From assembly GCA_948944455.1 (NCBI GenBank), contig CARBES010000025.1, forward strand, positions 1 through 15,681: a DNA stretch of 15,681 bases, written 5' to 3'. The notes below the pieces were generated by a model. It was not told the DNA's origin. It saw only the letters and a program-made list of their open reading frames with translations, and did not search any database. The DNA is from an uncultured Candidatus Saccharibacteria bacterium. GTDB lineage: Bacteria; Patescibacteriota; Saccharimonadia; Saccharimonadales; Saccharimonadaceae. This document shows, one piece after another, positions 7,143-13,830 of the stretch; position 1 is the stretch's first letter; every line of letters begins with the position of its first letter. The position numbers and the translations under genes were made by a program.

Positions 7143-8411
7143 ATGAAGAGTCTGAAAAAACTTTTTGGGAAAACAAAACGCGGTGCTACCTCGATTTATA
7201 TTGTAGTATTCGCAACGATCTTGTTCGGTGTCGTCACACTTAGCTTCGTCCGCATCATGCTTTCCGAAGCTTCACAAAGTAGCAATGACGACTTATCTCA
7301 ATCTGCCTACGACTCAGCGATGGCTGGTGTTGAGGATGCGAAGATTGCCGTGAATGCGTATTATAAGTGCCTAAGCGAAGGCGGTTCGTGCGATAGTAAG
7401 AATGTCATCACGAAACACCCGGATGATCCAAGTTGCGATCAAGATTTTGTACTTGGCGAGATCTTGCACGGCATGCCGGATAAGAGCGAGGTCCCGATTA
7501 TCTCTACTAGTGCTAGTATTAACGGAGAGACCGATTCTTCAGACCAAGCCTATACCTGTGTAATTATCTCCGACGTTACTCCAGACTATCGTGGCACTTT
7601 GACATCCGACACTCGTACGAAGGTCATCCCTATCAGTGTCCCGCGTGACGGCGTTACAACTAGCTATGATAGCGCCAATCTGAATGAAGTTTTTTACATC
7701 GATTTTAGTTGGTATTCTGAGCTAAATCGCGGTGCATTACAGAAAAGTAGCTATATCACAAATGATAAATTCGCAGATGCGAACCACACAACTATCCCGC
7801 CAACTATTCAGCTAACCTTTATTAAAGTTGCCCAAGGTAATCTTAATCTCAACGAGCTTCGTGCTGCAGACAGTGATGCGAGTAGTGTGATAAATAGTAC
7901 TATGATATTGCTGCCAGCTTATGTAGCTAGCGGTTCAACTTCATCCGTCACTTCTATTGCCTCTAACCAGATCTTATCTTATGGCCAAATTAGCAGCACC
8001 GATAGCCCAGTCTTGGTCACTTGCGGAGATGATGAATTTGCCTGTACTGCCCGACTCGAAGTTAATGGTCTAAATCTACATGAAGGCGATAATGTTTTCC
8101 TCGTAGCCTCATTGCCTTATGGTGACTCTATGTCGGATTTTGCGGTTACGCTACGTAGACAAGATGAAACTGCGGTAAAGTTTCATGGTGTGCAAATCAG
8201 TGTCGATTCTACTGGTCGTACTAACCAACTTTTCCGTCGTGTCGAGACTCGGCTTGACCCGGCTGACCTTTTCTTCCCATATCCACAGTACGCAATAGAG
8301 TTGGGTGGTGACGACGGGGAATCGCTTTCGAAGAAATTCTGGATCACCGCTAATTGTTGGTATAATCAACCAGATAATGGTGGCCTCTGTGCGAATAACG
8401 GCAATGTCTAG
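7143..8411 (+). CDS. Prepilin-like minor pilin without Glu5, PilX/GspK-like
   Basis: A 422-residue protein. A basic leader (MKSLKKLFGKTKRG) ends at Gly14, followed by ATSIYIVVFATILFGVVTL. Position +5 is Tyr19, so the conserved Glu5 is absent. In type II secretion systems GspK is the one pseudopilin known to lack Glu5, and it sits at the very tip, so this fits a tip subunit. After the helix comes SQSAYDSAMAGVEDAK, comparable to the PilX/GspK amphipathic helix. The long C-terminal domain has paired cysteines (CLSEGGSC, CGDDEFAC, CWYNQPDNGGLC). It is the only gene of the set with its own leaderless promoter, and the terminator at 8419-8450 closes the block. PilX/GspK assignment is by order and features; prepilin peptidase processing is inferred. 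Confidence 0.75.
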   Translation: MKSLKKLFGKTKRGATSIYIVVFATILFGVVTLSFVRIMLSEASQSSNDDLSQSAYDSAMAGVEDAKIAVNAYYKCLSEGGSCDSKNVITKHPDDPSCDQDFVLGEILHGMPDKSEVPIISTSASINGETDSSDQAYTCVIISDVTPDYRGTLTSDTRTKVIPISVPRDGVTTSYDSANLNEVFYIDFSWYSELNRGALQKSSYITNDKFADANHTTIPPTIQLTFIKVAQGNLNLNELRAADSDASSVINSTMILLPAYVASGSTSSVTSIASNQILSYGQISSTDSPVLVTCGDDEFACTARLEVNGLNLHEGDNVFLVASLPYGDSMSDFAVTLRRQDETAVKFHGVQISVDSTGRTNQLFRRVETRLDPADLFFPYPQYAIELGGDDGESLSKKFWITANCWYNQPDNGGLCANNGNV

Positions 8412-8418
8412 GGTATAA

Positions 8419-8450
8419 AAATACTTTCGCCGTTTAAGGCGAAAGTATTT
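8419..8450. terminator. Bidirectional terminator between pilin block and rubrerythrin
   Basis: A perfect 13-bp inverted repeat: AAATACTTTCGCC (8419-8431), loop GTTTAA, and GGCGAAAGTATTT (8438-8450). The outer A/T pairs give a T-rich 3' end when read either way. It lies 7 bases after the TAG of the plus-strand pilin and 19 bases after the TAA of the minus-strand rubrerythrin, so it can end both convergent transcripts. Confidence 0.9.
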
Positions 8451-8469
8451 GCTCCTAGTTAGGATAGCT

Positions 8470-9018
8470 TTAGTAATTCTCAGCGCGAATCTCGAAGAAA
8501 GCCCGTGGGTGGCTACAGACTGGGCAAACTTCTGGGGCTTGCTCGCCAGTGTAGACGTAACCGCACTCGCGGCATTTCCAAACAGTCACCTTGTCGCTCT
8601 TGAAAACTATATCTGAATCGACGTTACCTTTAAGTTTAAGATACCGGGCCTCGTGTTCCTTTTCGACGCCTGCTACAAGATCGAACTTTGCAGCGATTTC
8701 GTCGTAACCTTCCTCGCGTGCAACTTTCGCAAAGTTGTTATACATGTCGGTCCATTCGTAGTTTTCGCCTTCTGCTGCTAGCTGAAGGTTCTTTTCGGTA
8801 TTATCGATATCTCCACCGTGCAGGAATTTATACCAAATTTTTGCATGCTGCTTCTCGTTGTCAGAGGTTTCGGTAAAAATCGCTCCAATCTGTTCATAGC
8901 CATCTTTTTTTGCTTGTTTAGCATAGAAACCATATTTGACGGCTGCTTGTGACTCGCCTGCAAAAGCAGTCTCGAGATTTTTCCAAGTTTGACTATTGCG
9001 GTCTAGCTCTTTTGCCAT
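8470..9018 (-). CDS. rbr: Rubrerythrin (diiron peroxidase with rubredoxin domain)
   Basis: A 182-residue protein that reduces hydrogen peroxide to water in the cytoplasm, taking electrons from NAD(P)H-linked rubredoxin or similar donors. An N-terminal ferritin-like four-helix domain (about 8-130) supplies the diiron ligands: Glu22, Glu55-x-x-His58, Glu85-x-x-Glu88 and Glu119-x-x-His122, the last next to the expected GVEKEHE motif. A C-terminal rubredoxin domain (about 145-180) has two CxxC pairs, Cys149/Cys152 and Cys165/Cys168, with the CRECGYVYTG and CPVCSHPRAFFE signatures. The length is normal for the short rubrerythrins. It is on the minus strand with a strong AAGGAGAG five bases ahead of the ATG and a 20-base 5' leader, the only leadered promoter in the window. 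A role in peroxide or oxygen defence fits an organism with little respiratory machinery. Confidence 0.96.
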   Translation of the reverse strand: MAKELDRNSQTWKNLETAFAGESQAAVKYGFYAKQAKKDGYEQIGAIFTETSDNEKQHAKIWYKFLHGGDIDNTEKNLQLAAEGENYEWTDMYNNFAKVAREEGYDEIAAKFDLVAGVEKEHEARYLKLKGNVDSDIVFKSDKVTVWKCRECGYVYTGEQAPEVCPVCSHPRAFFEIRAENY

Positions 9019-9044
9019 ATTACTCTCCTTATGTTACTAGAGAT

Positions 9045-9053
9045 ATTGTAGCA
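9045..9053 (-). promoter_or_regulatory. Extended -10 promoter of rubrerythrin with 5' leader and Shine-Dalgarno
   Basis: Read on the minus strand, TGC-TACAAT (hexamer at 9050-9045) gives +1 at about 9038 and a leader of about 20 bases to the ATG at 9018. The leader carries AAGGAGAG (9030-9023). The palindrome at 9067-9078 covers the -35 position. Confidence 0.7.
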
Positions 9054-9066
9054 CGCCTGTCGCCAG

Positions 9067-9078
9067 TGGACTAGTCCA
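9067..9078. repeat. 12-bp perfect palindrome between divergent rubrerythrin and ruvB promoters
   Basis: TGGACTAGTCCA is fully self-complementary. It lies at the -35 position of the rubrerythrin promoter and just upstream of the ruvB promoter, where a repressor or activator dimer could act on both. A 12-bp palindrome is expected about four times by chance in a window this long, so position rather than rarity is the argument. Confidence 0.4.
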
Positions 9079-9100
9079 GATTTCTCGGTCTCCTAAGGTG

Positions 9101-9109
9101 TGATATAAT
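9101..9109 (+). promoter_or_regulatory. Extended -10 promoter of ruvB (near-leaderless)
   Basis: TGA-TATAAT (hexamer 9104-9109) gives a predicted +1 at about 9116, one base before the ATG at 9117. The in-frame ATG at 9108 overlaps the hexamer itself and so would not be in the transcript. Confidence 0.7.
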
Positions 9110-9116
9110 GGCTAAT

Positions 9117-10172
9117 ATGGGAATTGAGCGGAGTATAGAGGCGGAAGCTAGTGAGCCGAGATCGCGTCTAGTCGACACCAGCGTGAACGAGAATGACTTG
9201 TCCGAGCAAGCCGAAGAGGTTACTCTGCGCCCGCTTACTTTTGCTGATTACATTGGCCAAGAGCGCTTAAAAAGCAATTTAAAGCTTGCGATCGACGCCG
9301 TAAAAAAACGTGATGATGGAACTACGCTGGACCACGTTTTGCTTTATGGCCCACCAGGTTTAGGAAAGACTACAATGGCGAATATCATTGCGCACGAACT
9401 TGGCGCCAGTCTTCGGGTTACAAGCGGTCCAGCAATTGAGCGCGCTGGAGATCTGGCCTCAATTCTAACAAACCTTCAGAACGGTGATGTACTTTTTATT
9501 GACGAGATTCACCGTTTGCGTCGTGCTGTCGAGGAAGTACTTTATTCAGCGATGGAGGATTATAAACTCGACATCGTAATTGGTAAGGGTCCAGCTGCTC
9601 GTTCTGTGCGCCTCGACTTACCAAAATTTACGGTTGTGGGCGCCACCACGCGTACAGGCTCACTCGCTGGCCCTTTGCGTGATCGTTTTGGTCTAATCCA
9701 TCGTCTAGAGTATTATAAGATACCCGAGATCGAACGGATTATTAGTCGCACGGCGCGTTTACTGGGGACCGAAATTGTTCCCGAAGCAACTAGCTTGCTT
9801 GCTACGCGCTCACGCCTAACTCCTCGCATTGCTAACCGTTTGACGAAGCGTGTGCGCGACTATGCTGAAGTACATGGTAATGGTGTGATTGATGTTAATC
9901 TAGCACAGGGTGCTCTAGACTTAATGGAAATCGATAATCTTGGACTTGACCCGGCCGACCGTAATATGCTAGAATTAATGCTTGAAAATTATGGTGATCG
10001 GCCAGTTGGCTTGACCACGATTGCTGCTTTGACTGGTGACGAAGCGGCCACAATCGAAGATTACTATGAGCCTTATATGCTTCAGTTAGGTTTAATTGAA
10101 CGCACTCCACGCGGCCGCTCGGTCACAAAGAAAGCTCAGGATCACCTAGCCAAGGTTCGCAGTCGGACCTAG
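9117..10172 (+). CDS. ruvB: Holliday junction branch migration ATPase RuvB
   Basis: A 351-residue AAA+ motor that forms hexameric rings and drives RuvA-bound Holliday junction migration. The Walker A GPPGLGKT is at 78-85 (Lys84), Walker B FIDEIH has Asp129-Glu130, sensor 1 GATTR is at 175-179, and the arginine-finger region LRDRFG is at 187-192. A winged-helix end follows (LLNE-type region to about 345). An in-frame ATG at 9108 would add three residues, but the promoter argues for 9117. In the sensor-2 motif the usual RGTPRIANR reads RLTPRIANR, with Leu234 for Gly. The N-terminus is about 30 residues longer and more acidic than in the short bacterial forms, while the core is of normal length. 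ruvA and ruvC are not in the window, so it is separated from its usual partners here. Confidence 0.97.
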   Translation: MGIERSIEAEASEPRSRLVDTSVNENDLSEQAEEVTLRPLTFADYIGQERLKSNLKLAIDAVKKRDDGTTLDHVLLYGPPGLGKTTMANIIAHELGASLRVTSGPAIERAGDLASILTNLQNGDVLFIDEIHRLRRAVEEVLYSAMEDYKLDIVIGKGPAARSVRLDLPKFTVVGATTRTGSLAGPLRDRFGLIHRLEYYKIPEIERIISRTARLLGTEIVPEATSLLATRSRLTPRIANRLTKRVRDYAEVHGNGVIDVNLAQGALDLMEIDNLGLDPADRNMLELMLENYGDRPVGLTTIAALTGDEAATIEDYYEPYMLQLGLIERTPRGRSVTKKAQDHLAKVRSRT

Positions 10173-10173
10173 G

Positions 10174-10211
10174 GCAAGAGCTTTGTGTTTGTGGCCCCTG
10201 AAAGCCCTTGC
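10174..10211. repeat. Imperfect inverted repeat overlapping the agu operon -35
   Basis: GCAAGAGCTTT (10174-10184) and AAAGCCCTTGC (10201-10211) pair at 10 of 11 positions around a 16-base loop. It starts one base after the ruvB stop, so it could terminate ruvB, but no T-run follows. The right arm overlaps the -35 element TTGCGC (10208-10213), so it could instead be an operator for the agmatine operon. Either reading is possible. Confidence 0.45.
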
Positions 10212-10236
10212 GCTTATCTTGGACTGCGTCTATAAT
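10208..10236 (+). promoter_or_regulatory. Promoter of the agmatine operon (leaderless ptcA)
   Basis: TTGCGC (10208-10213) and TATAAT (10231-10236) are separated by 17 bases. The predicted +1 is 10243, exactly the A of the ptcA ATG. There is no Shine-Dalgarno sequence. This is the only promoter in the window with a recognisable -35 and no TGn extension. Confidence 0.75.
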
Positions 10237-10242
10237 AGGTTT

Positions 10243-11262
10243 ATGTATAATCCTTATCAACTAGACCACAAAACCCCCACTAGAAAAGACTATCTCGACA
10301 CGACCGATTTTGATCAGTCTGAGATGCTTGATATGGTGAAAGTTTCTACGACTGTGCGTAGCTTTATCAAGGAAGGTGGCACACTTGAGACTCTTTATCA
10401 TAAAAATCTTGCAATGATCTTTGAGCAGAAATCTACCCGTACGCGCGTATCTTTCGAAGTTGCTATGGAACAGTTGGGCGGGCACGCTTTAAACCTTGCT
10501 CCGGGCGCCATTCAGCTTGGTGCGCATGAGACGATCGGCGATACTGCAAAAGTTCTTTCGCGCATGTGTGATCTGATTATGGCTCGCGTTGATCGCCACG
10601 AGAGTATCATGGAGCTTGCTGCGACCGCTACGGTGCCAGTAATTAATGGCATGTCGGATTACAACCATCCAACCCAAGAGCTTGGCGACATTATTACTAT
10701 CTTTGATCATCTTCCAGAAGGAAAACCTCTTGATAAGGTTAAAGTAGTTTTTGTTGGTGATTGCACTCAAGTTTGTTCTTCGCTCATGATGATTACTACA
10801 AAAATGGGGATGGATTTTGTACAATATGGCCCTCCGGCTAAATGGCTTTCTGATGATTTTCTAAAACTTGGTCGAGCCAACACTCAGCGTTACGGTGGTA
10901 GTGTGCACGTTTCAGACAATCCTGCCGTGCTTGAAGACGCAGATTTCATTTACACTGATGTTTGGTATGGTCTTTATGATAAGGAGACTCCGAAGGATGT
11001 CTATATGCGCGAATTTTATCCGAAATATCAAGTCAATGATGAAATGCTCGCTGCGACTGGCAACCCTAATGTTAAAGTTATGCACTGTCTTCCGGCGATG
11101 CGCGGCGAGGAAATCACTGACAGTGTGCTTGATGGGCCGCATTGTATCGCTTGGGATCAGGCCGAAAACCGTCTCACTGCTCAGCGCGGGCTAGTATTGT
11201 ACTTTGGTGGCGTAGCGCAAGATGCGCTAGACAATATTAAACGGCAGAAGGAGGAAAACTAA
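10243..11262 (+). CDS. ptcA: Putrescine carbamoyltransferase
   Basis: A 339-residue enzyme that phosphorolyses N-carbamoylputrescine to putrescine and carbamoyl phosphate (also called aguB). The carbamoyl-phosphate motif STRTR is at 64-68, HPTQ at 142-145 and HCLP at 281-284. Features that separate it from ornithine carbamoyltransferase are DVWYGLY (239-245) in place of the SMG loop, SDYNHPTQELGD, and YPKYQVN. These match Enterococcus PTC as I recall it, and the 339-residue length is the same. The start is set by the leaderless promoter; a TTG at 10183 is in frame but lies upstream of the -10. The stop overlaps the next ATG by one base (TAATG), with AAGGAGG ahead, so translation is coupled. 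Anabolic ornithine carbamoyltransferase is the main alternative and is disfavoured. Confidence 0.93.
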   Translation: MYNPYQLDHKTPTRKDYLDTTDFDQSEMLDMVKVSTTVRSFIKEGGTLETLYHKNLAMIFEQKSTRTRVSFEVAMEQLGGHALNLAPGAIQLGAHETIGDTAKVLSRMCDLIMARVDRHESIMELAATATVPVINGMSDYNHPTQELGDIITIFDHLPEGKPLDKVKVVFVGDCTQVCSSLMMITTKMGMDFVQYGPPAKWLSDDFLKLGRANTQRYGGSVHVSDNPAVLEDADFIYTDVWYGLYDKETPKDVYMREFYPKYQVNDEMLAATGNPNVKVMHCLPAMRGEEITDSVLDGPHCIAWDQAENRLTAQRGLVLYFGGVAQDALDNIKRQKEEN

Positions 11263-12710
11263 TGCCAAATAAAAAGAAAAAGTATAAGTTCAGGCTGTTT
11301 AGCGCCGTCCTCGCTACAGTTTGTATTATCCTTGTTGGTGATGCCGTTGCTCCGACCGCCGCGATTGGTAATTCACAATACCTTTGGTGGGTTATCATGC
11401 TTATTGGTTTTTTCGTCCCCTATGGACTTATTTCTGCTGAGCTAGGTACGCAATATCCGTCTGAAGGCGGAATGTATACTTGGGTGAAGAAAGCCTTTGG
11501 TGCAAAATGGGCTGGACGAGTCGCCTGGTTCTATTGGGTTAACTATCCACTTTGGGTGGCATCACTAGCCGACCTTGTCACAACTTATCTCATGCAGATG
11601 CTAGGCTTCGAGATGACCTGGCCGGTTATTCTTGCAATTCAGCTTTTCTATATTCTACTAGTCAGCGTGCTTGGGGTTTTGCGCGTTTCTCAGAGCGACA
11701 TTCTCTCTAATGTTGGTGCAGTAGCAAAGTTCATCTTTATGGCTGGACTAGGTGCCCTTGGTATCTATGTCCTTATTACTCAAGGTAGCGCTAACCCGAT
11801 TAACTCACCGGTTGATCTCTTGCCGATGGTAGGAGCCGATGGGAAATTTGATTTTACTGGTCTCGGCTTCGTTGCGTTAATTATTTTTAATATGCTTGGT
11901 TTCGAAGTTGTCTCTACCTTTAGTGACGATATGGATAATCCTAAGAAGGAGATTCCGAAGGCTATTGTACTTGGTGGGATCTTAATCGCGGTATTCTATC
12001 TCCTAGCCAGTTTTGGTATCGGTGTGGCAATCCCACTTGAAGAGCTCAGCTCGGACTCCGGCCTACTCGATTCTTATCAGATTCTGTTGACGACGATTGG
12101 GCTTTCTGCTGGAGCTATCAAAGCCATCATCGTGGTGGTCGGCGGTCTCTTTATCTATACCTTAGTTGCTAATATCGCTTCTTGGAACTTTGGTGTCAAC
12201 TCCGTGATTGCTTATGCGGCCGAAGATGGGACTTTCCCTAAGTCTTGGGCCAAGCGTAATAAAGATGGTGTTCCTTATGTCGTTTCAATTTGGACTGGTG
12301 TTGTCGGTGCCATTATTGCTACTGGTGGTGTAATCGTTGCTCAGTTTTTCCCGGAAGTATCTAATCTTTTCTGGACTTTCTTCTCGCTTAGTCTTGTCTG
12401 TTTACTATTGTCTTACTTGCCAATGTTTGCTGCCTTCTATAAATTACACAAGCAAGGCCCAGCTGTAAAGAACGGGTATTGGATCGGTGGAGGTAAAATC
12501 AAAGCTTTTCTCTTTACTGCCGTCCCTCTAATGTTACTGGTGGTTGCGTTATTCTTTACACTTTTCCCAGAGTTTGATGTTGCCATGTTTGAGTATCAGT
12601 GGCCACTTATCGTTGGCGCATGTATCGCTGTCGTTCTAGGTGAGCTTATGGTGAGCAAAGTTAAGAAAACAAAATCCGGTAAGCAAAAACGTATAAAAGC
12701 TTCAAGGTAA
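11262..12710 (+). CDS. aguD: APC-family agmatine/putrescine antiporter
   Basis: A 482-residue amino acid-polyamine-organocation permease with about 12 predicted membrane helices. The first helix holds the unwound substrate-site stretch GDAVAPTAAIG. Shortly after helix 2 comes ELGTQYPSEGGMYTWV, a typical APC signature. The ends are lysine-rich (KKKKYKF at the start, KKTKSGKQKR at the end). Its position between ptcA and aguA is the same as for AguD in lactic acid bacteria, which swaps external agmatine for internal putrescine. AAGGAGG (11248-11254) is a strong ribosome site, seven bases ahead. Transport of arginine/ornithine or other amines is possible; the substrate is inferred from context. 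Confidence 0.85.
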   Translation: MPNKKKKYKFRLFSAVLATVCIILVGDAVAPTAAIGNSQYLWWVIMLIGFFVPYGLISAELGTQYPSEGGMYTWVKKAFGAKWAGRVAWFYWVNYPLWVASLADLVTTYLMQMLGFEMTWPVILAIQLFYILLVSVLGVLRVSQSDILSNVGAVAKFIFMAGLGALGIYVLITQGSANPINSPVDLLPMVGADGKFDFTGLGFVALIIFNMLGFEVVSTFSDDMDNPKKEIPKAIVLGGILIAVFYLLASFGIGVAIPLEELSSDSGLLDSYQILLTTIGLSAGAIKAIIVVVGGLFIYTLVANIASWNFGVNSVIAYAAEDGTFPKSWAKRNKDGVPYVVSIWTGVVGAIIATGGVIVAQFFPEVSNLFWTFFSLSLVCLLLSYLPMFAAFYKLHKQGPAVKNGYWIGGGKIKAFLFTAVPLMLLVVALFFTLFPEFDVAMFEYQWPLIVGACIAVVLGELMVSKVKKTKSGKQKRIKASR

Positions 12711-12730
12711 AAAATTAGAAAGGGAAAAAT

Positions 12731-13828
12731 ATGCGAATTATTGATAGTACCCCGCGAGCCGATGGTTTCCATATGCCATCTGAGCTTGCTGAACATCGTT
12801 GTACTTATATTCTTTGGCCAGAACGAGAAGATAACTGGCGCTATAATGCCGAACCGGCTCAGGCCGTTTTTAAACAAGTAATCCAGACTATTGCAAAGTA
12901 CGAGCCAGTCATTGTCGGCGTCAACAAGTCGCAGTATCTCCACTTACTAGAAATGAATATGCCGAACGTCCAGATTGTCGAAATCAGTAATAATGATTCT
13001 TGGGTTCGTGACACTGGTGCGACTTTTGTAGTTGATGGTGCTGGCCATATGCGCGCTATCGACTGGAAGTTTAACGCCTATGGTGGCTTAGTTAATGGTA
13101 TATATTTTCCTTGGGATCAGGACGATTATATAGCTCCAAAGATGGCTGCGATTGAGGGCGTCGATTACTATCATTTGACCGACTTTGTTCTTGAAGGTGG
13201 TTCGGTACATTCTGATGGTGAAGGTACTATCCTTACTACCGAAGAGACTCTGCTCGATCCAGGACGTAATCCAAACATGACTAAAGAGGAAATCGAAGAG
13301 ATGCTTAAAGAGTATCTCGGTGCCGAAAAAGTACTTTGGATTCCAAAGGGAATTTATATGGATGAAGATACCAATGGTCATGTTGATAATATTTGCCAGT
13401 TTGTTGCTCCTGGTAAAGTTGCACTTGCCTGGGAAGATAACCAAGACGATCCACAATATGAACGCTCGAAAGCTGCGCTTGATTATCTTGAGAGTGTTAC
13501 TGATGCTAAAGGTCGCAAACTTGAAATTGTAAAAATTCACGTTCCTAACCCTGTCCTGATTACTAGGGAAGAGTCGGAGGGTGTTGATGTTGTTGAAGGA
13601 ACTTTCCCTCGTAACGAGGGTGACCGTATTCCTGCCAGCTATCTAAATTATTATAACTGCAACGGAGCCATCATCTTGCCGACCTTTGATGACCCACATG
13701 ATCAGGAGGCTATTGATACCCTACAAGAACTATTTCCAGACCGCGTGATCGAACCGATTTATGCCCGCGAAATCTTACTTGGTGGCGGCAATATCCACTG
13801 TATTACGCAACAGGTGCCAAGGCCATAA
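12731..13828 (+). CDS. aguA: Agmatine deiminase
   Basis: A 365-residue guanidine-modifying enzyme that hydrolyses agmatine to N-carbamoylputrescine and ammonia. It belongs to the peptidyl-arginine deiminase superfamily of agmatine deiminases. Visible active-site motifs are NDSWVRDTG (88-96), LEGGSVHSDGEGT (154-166), GHVDN (216-220, catalytic His217) and GGGNIHCITQQ (351-361) with the nucleophile Cys357. The length is normal for the family. It lies 20 bases behind the antiporter with GAAAGGGA as ribosome site, five bases before the ATG. Arginine deiminase (ArcA) has a different architecture and length and is rejected. Together with the two genes ahead it forms the agmatine deiminase pathway. 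The usual fourth gene, carbamate kinase (aguC), does not follow. Confidence 0.95.
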   Translation: MRIIDSTPRADGFHMPSELAEHRCTYILWPEREDNWRYNAEPAQAVFKQVIQTIAKYEPVIVGVNKSQYLHLLEMNMPNVQIVEISNNDSWVRDTGATFVVDGAGHMRAIDWKFNAYGGLVNGIYFPWDQDDYIAPKMAAIEGVDYYHLTDFVLEGGSVHSDGEGTILTTEETLLDPGRNPNMTKEEIEEMLKEYLGAEKVLWIPKGIYMDEDTNGHVDNICQFVAPGKVALAWEDNQDDPQYERSKAALDYLESVTDAKGRKLEIVKIHVPNPVLITREESEGVDVVEGTFPRNEGDRIPASYLNYYNCNGAIILPTFDDPHDQEAIDTLQELFPDRVIEPIYAREILLGGGNIHCITQQVPRP

Positions 13829-13830
13829 CT

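Noticed and set aside
10183..10242. TTG start extending putrescine carbamoyltransferase by 20 residues
   Set aside because: The extension runs through the -35 and -10 elements and has no similarity to the family's N-terminus. ATG 10243 gives the normal 339-residue length.
10243..11262. Ornithine carbamoyltransferase (argF/arcB) of an arginine deiminase system
   Set aside because: DVWYGLY replaces the ornithine-type SMG loop, and the neighbours are agmatine deiminase and an antiporter, not ArcA.
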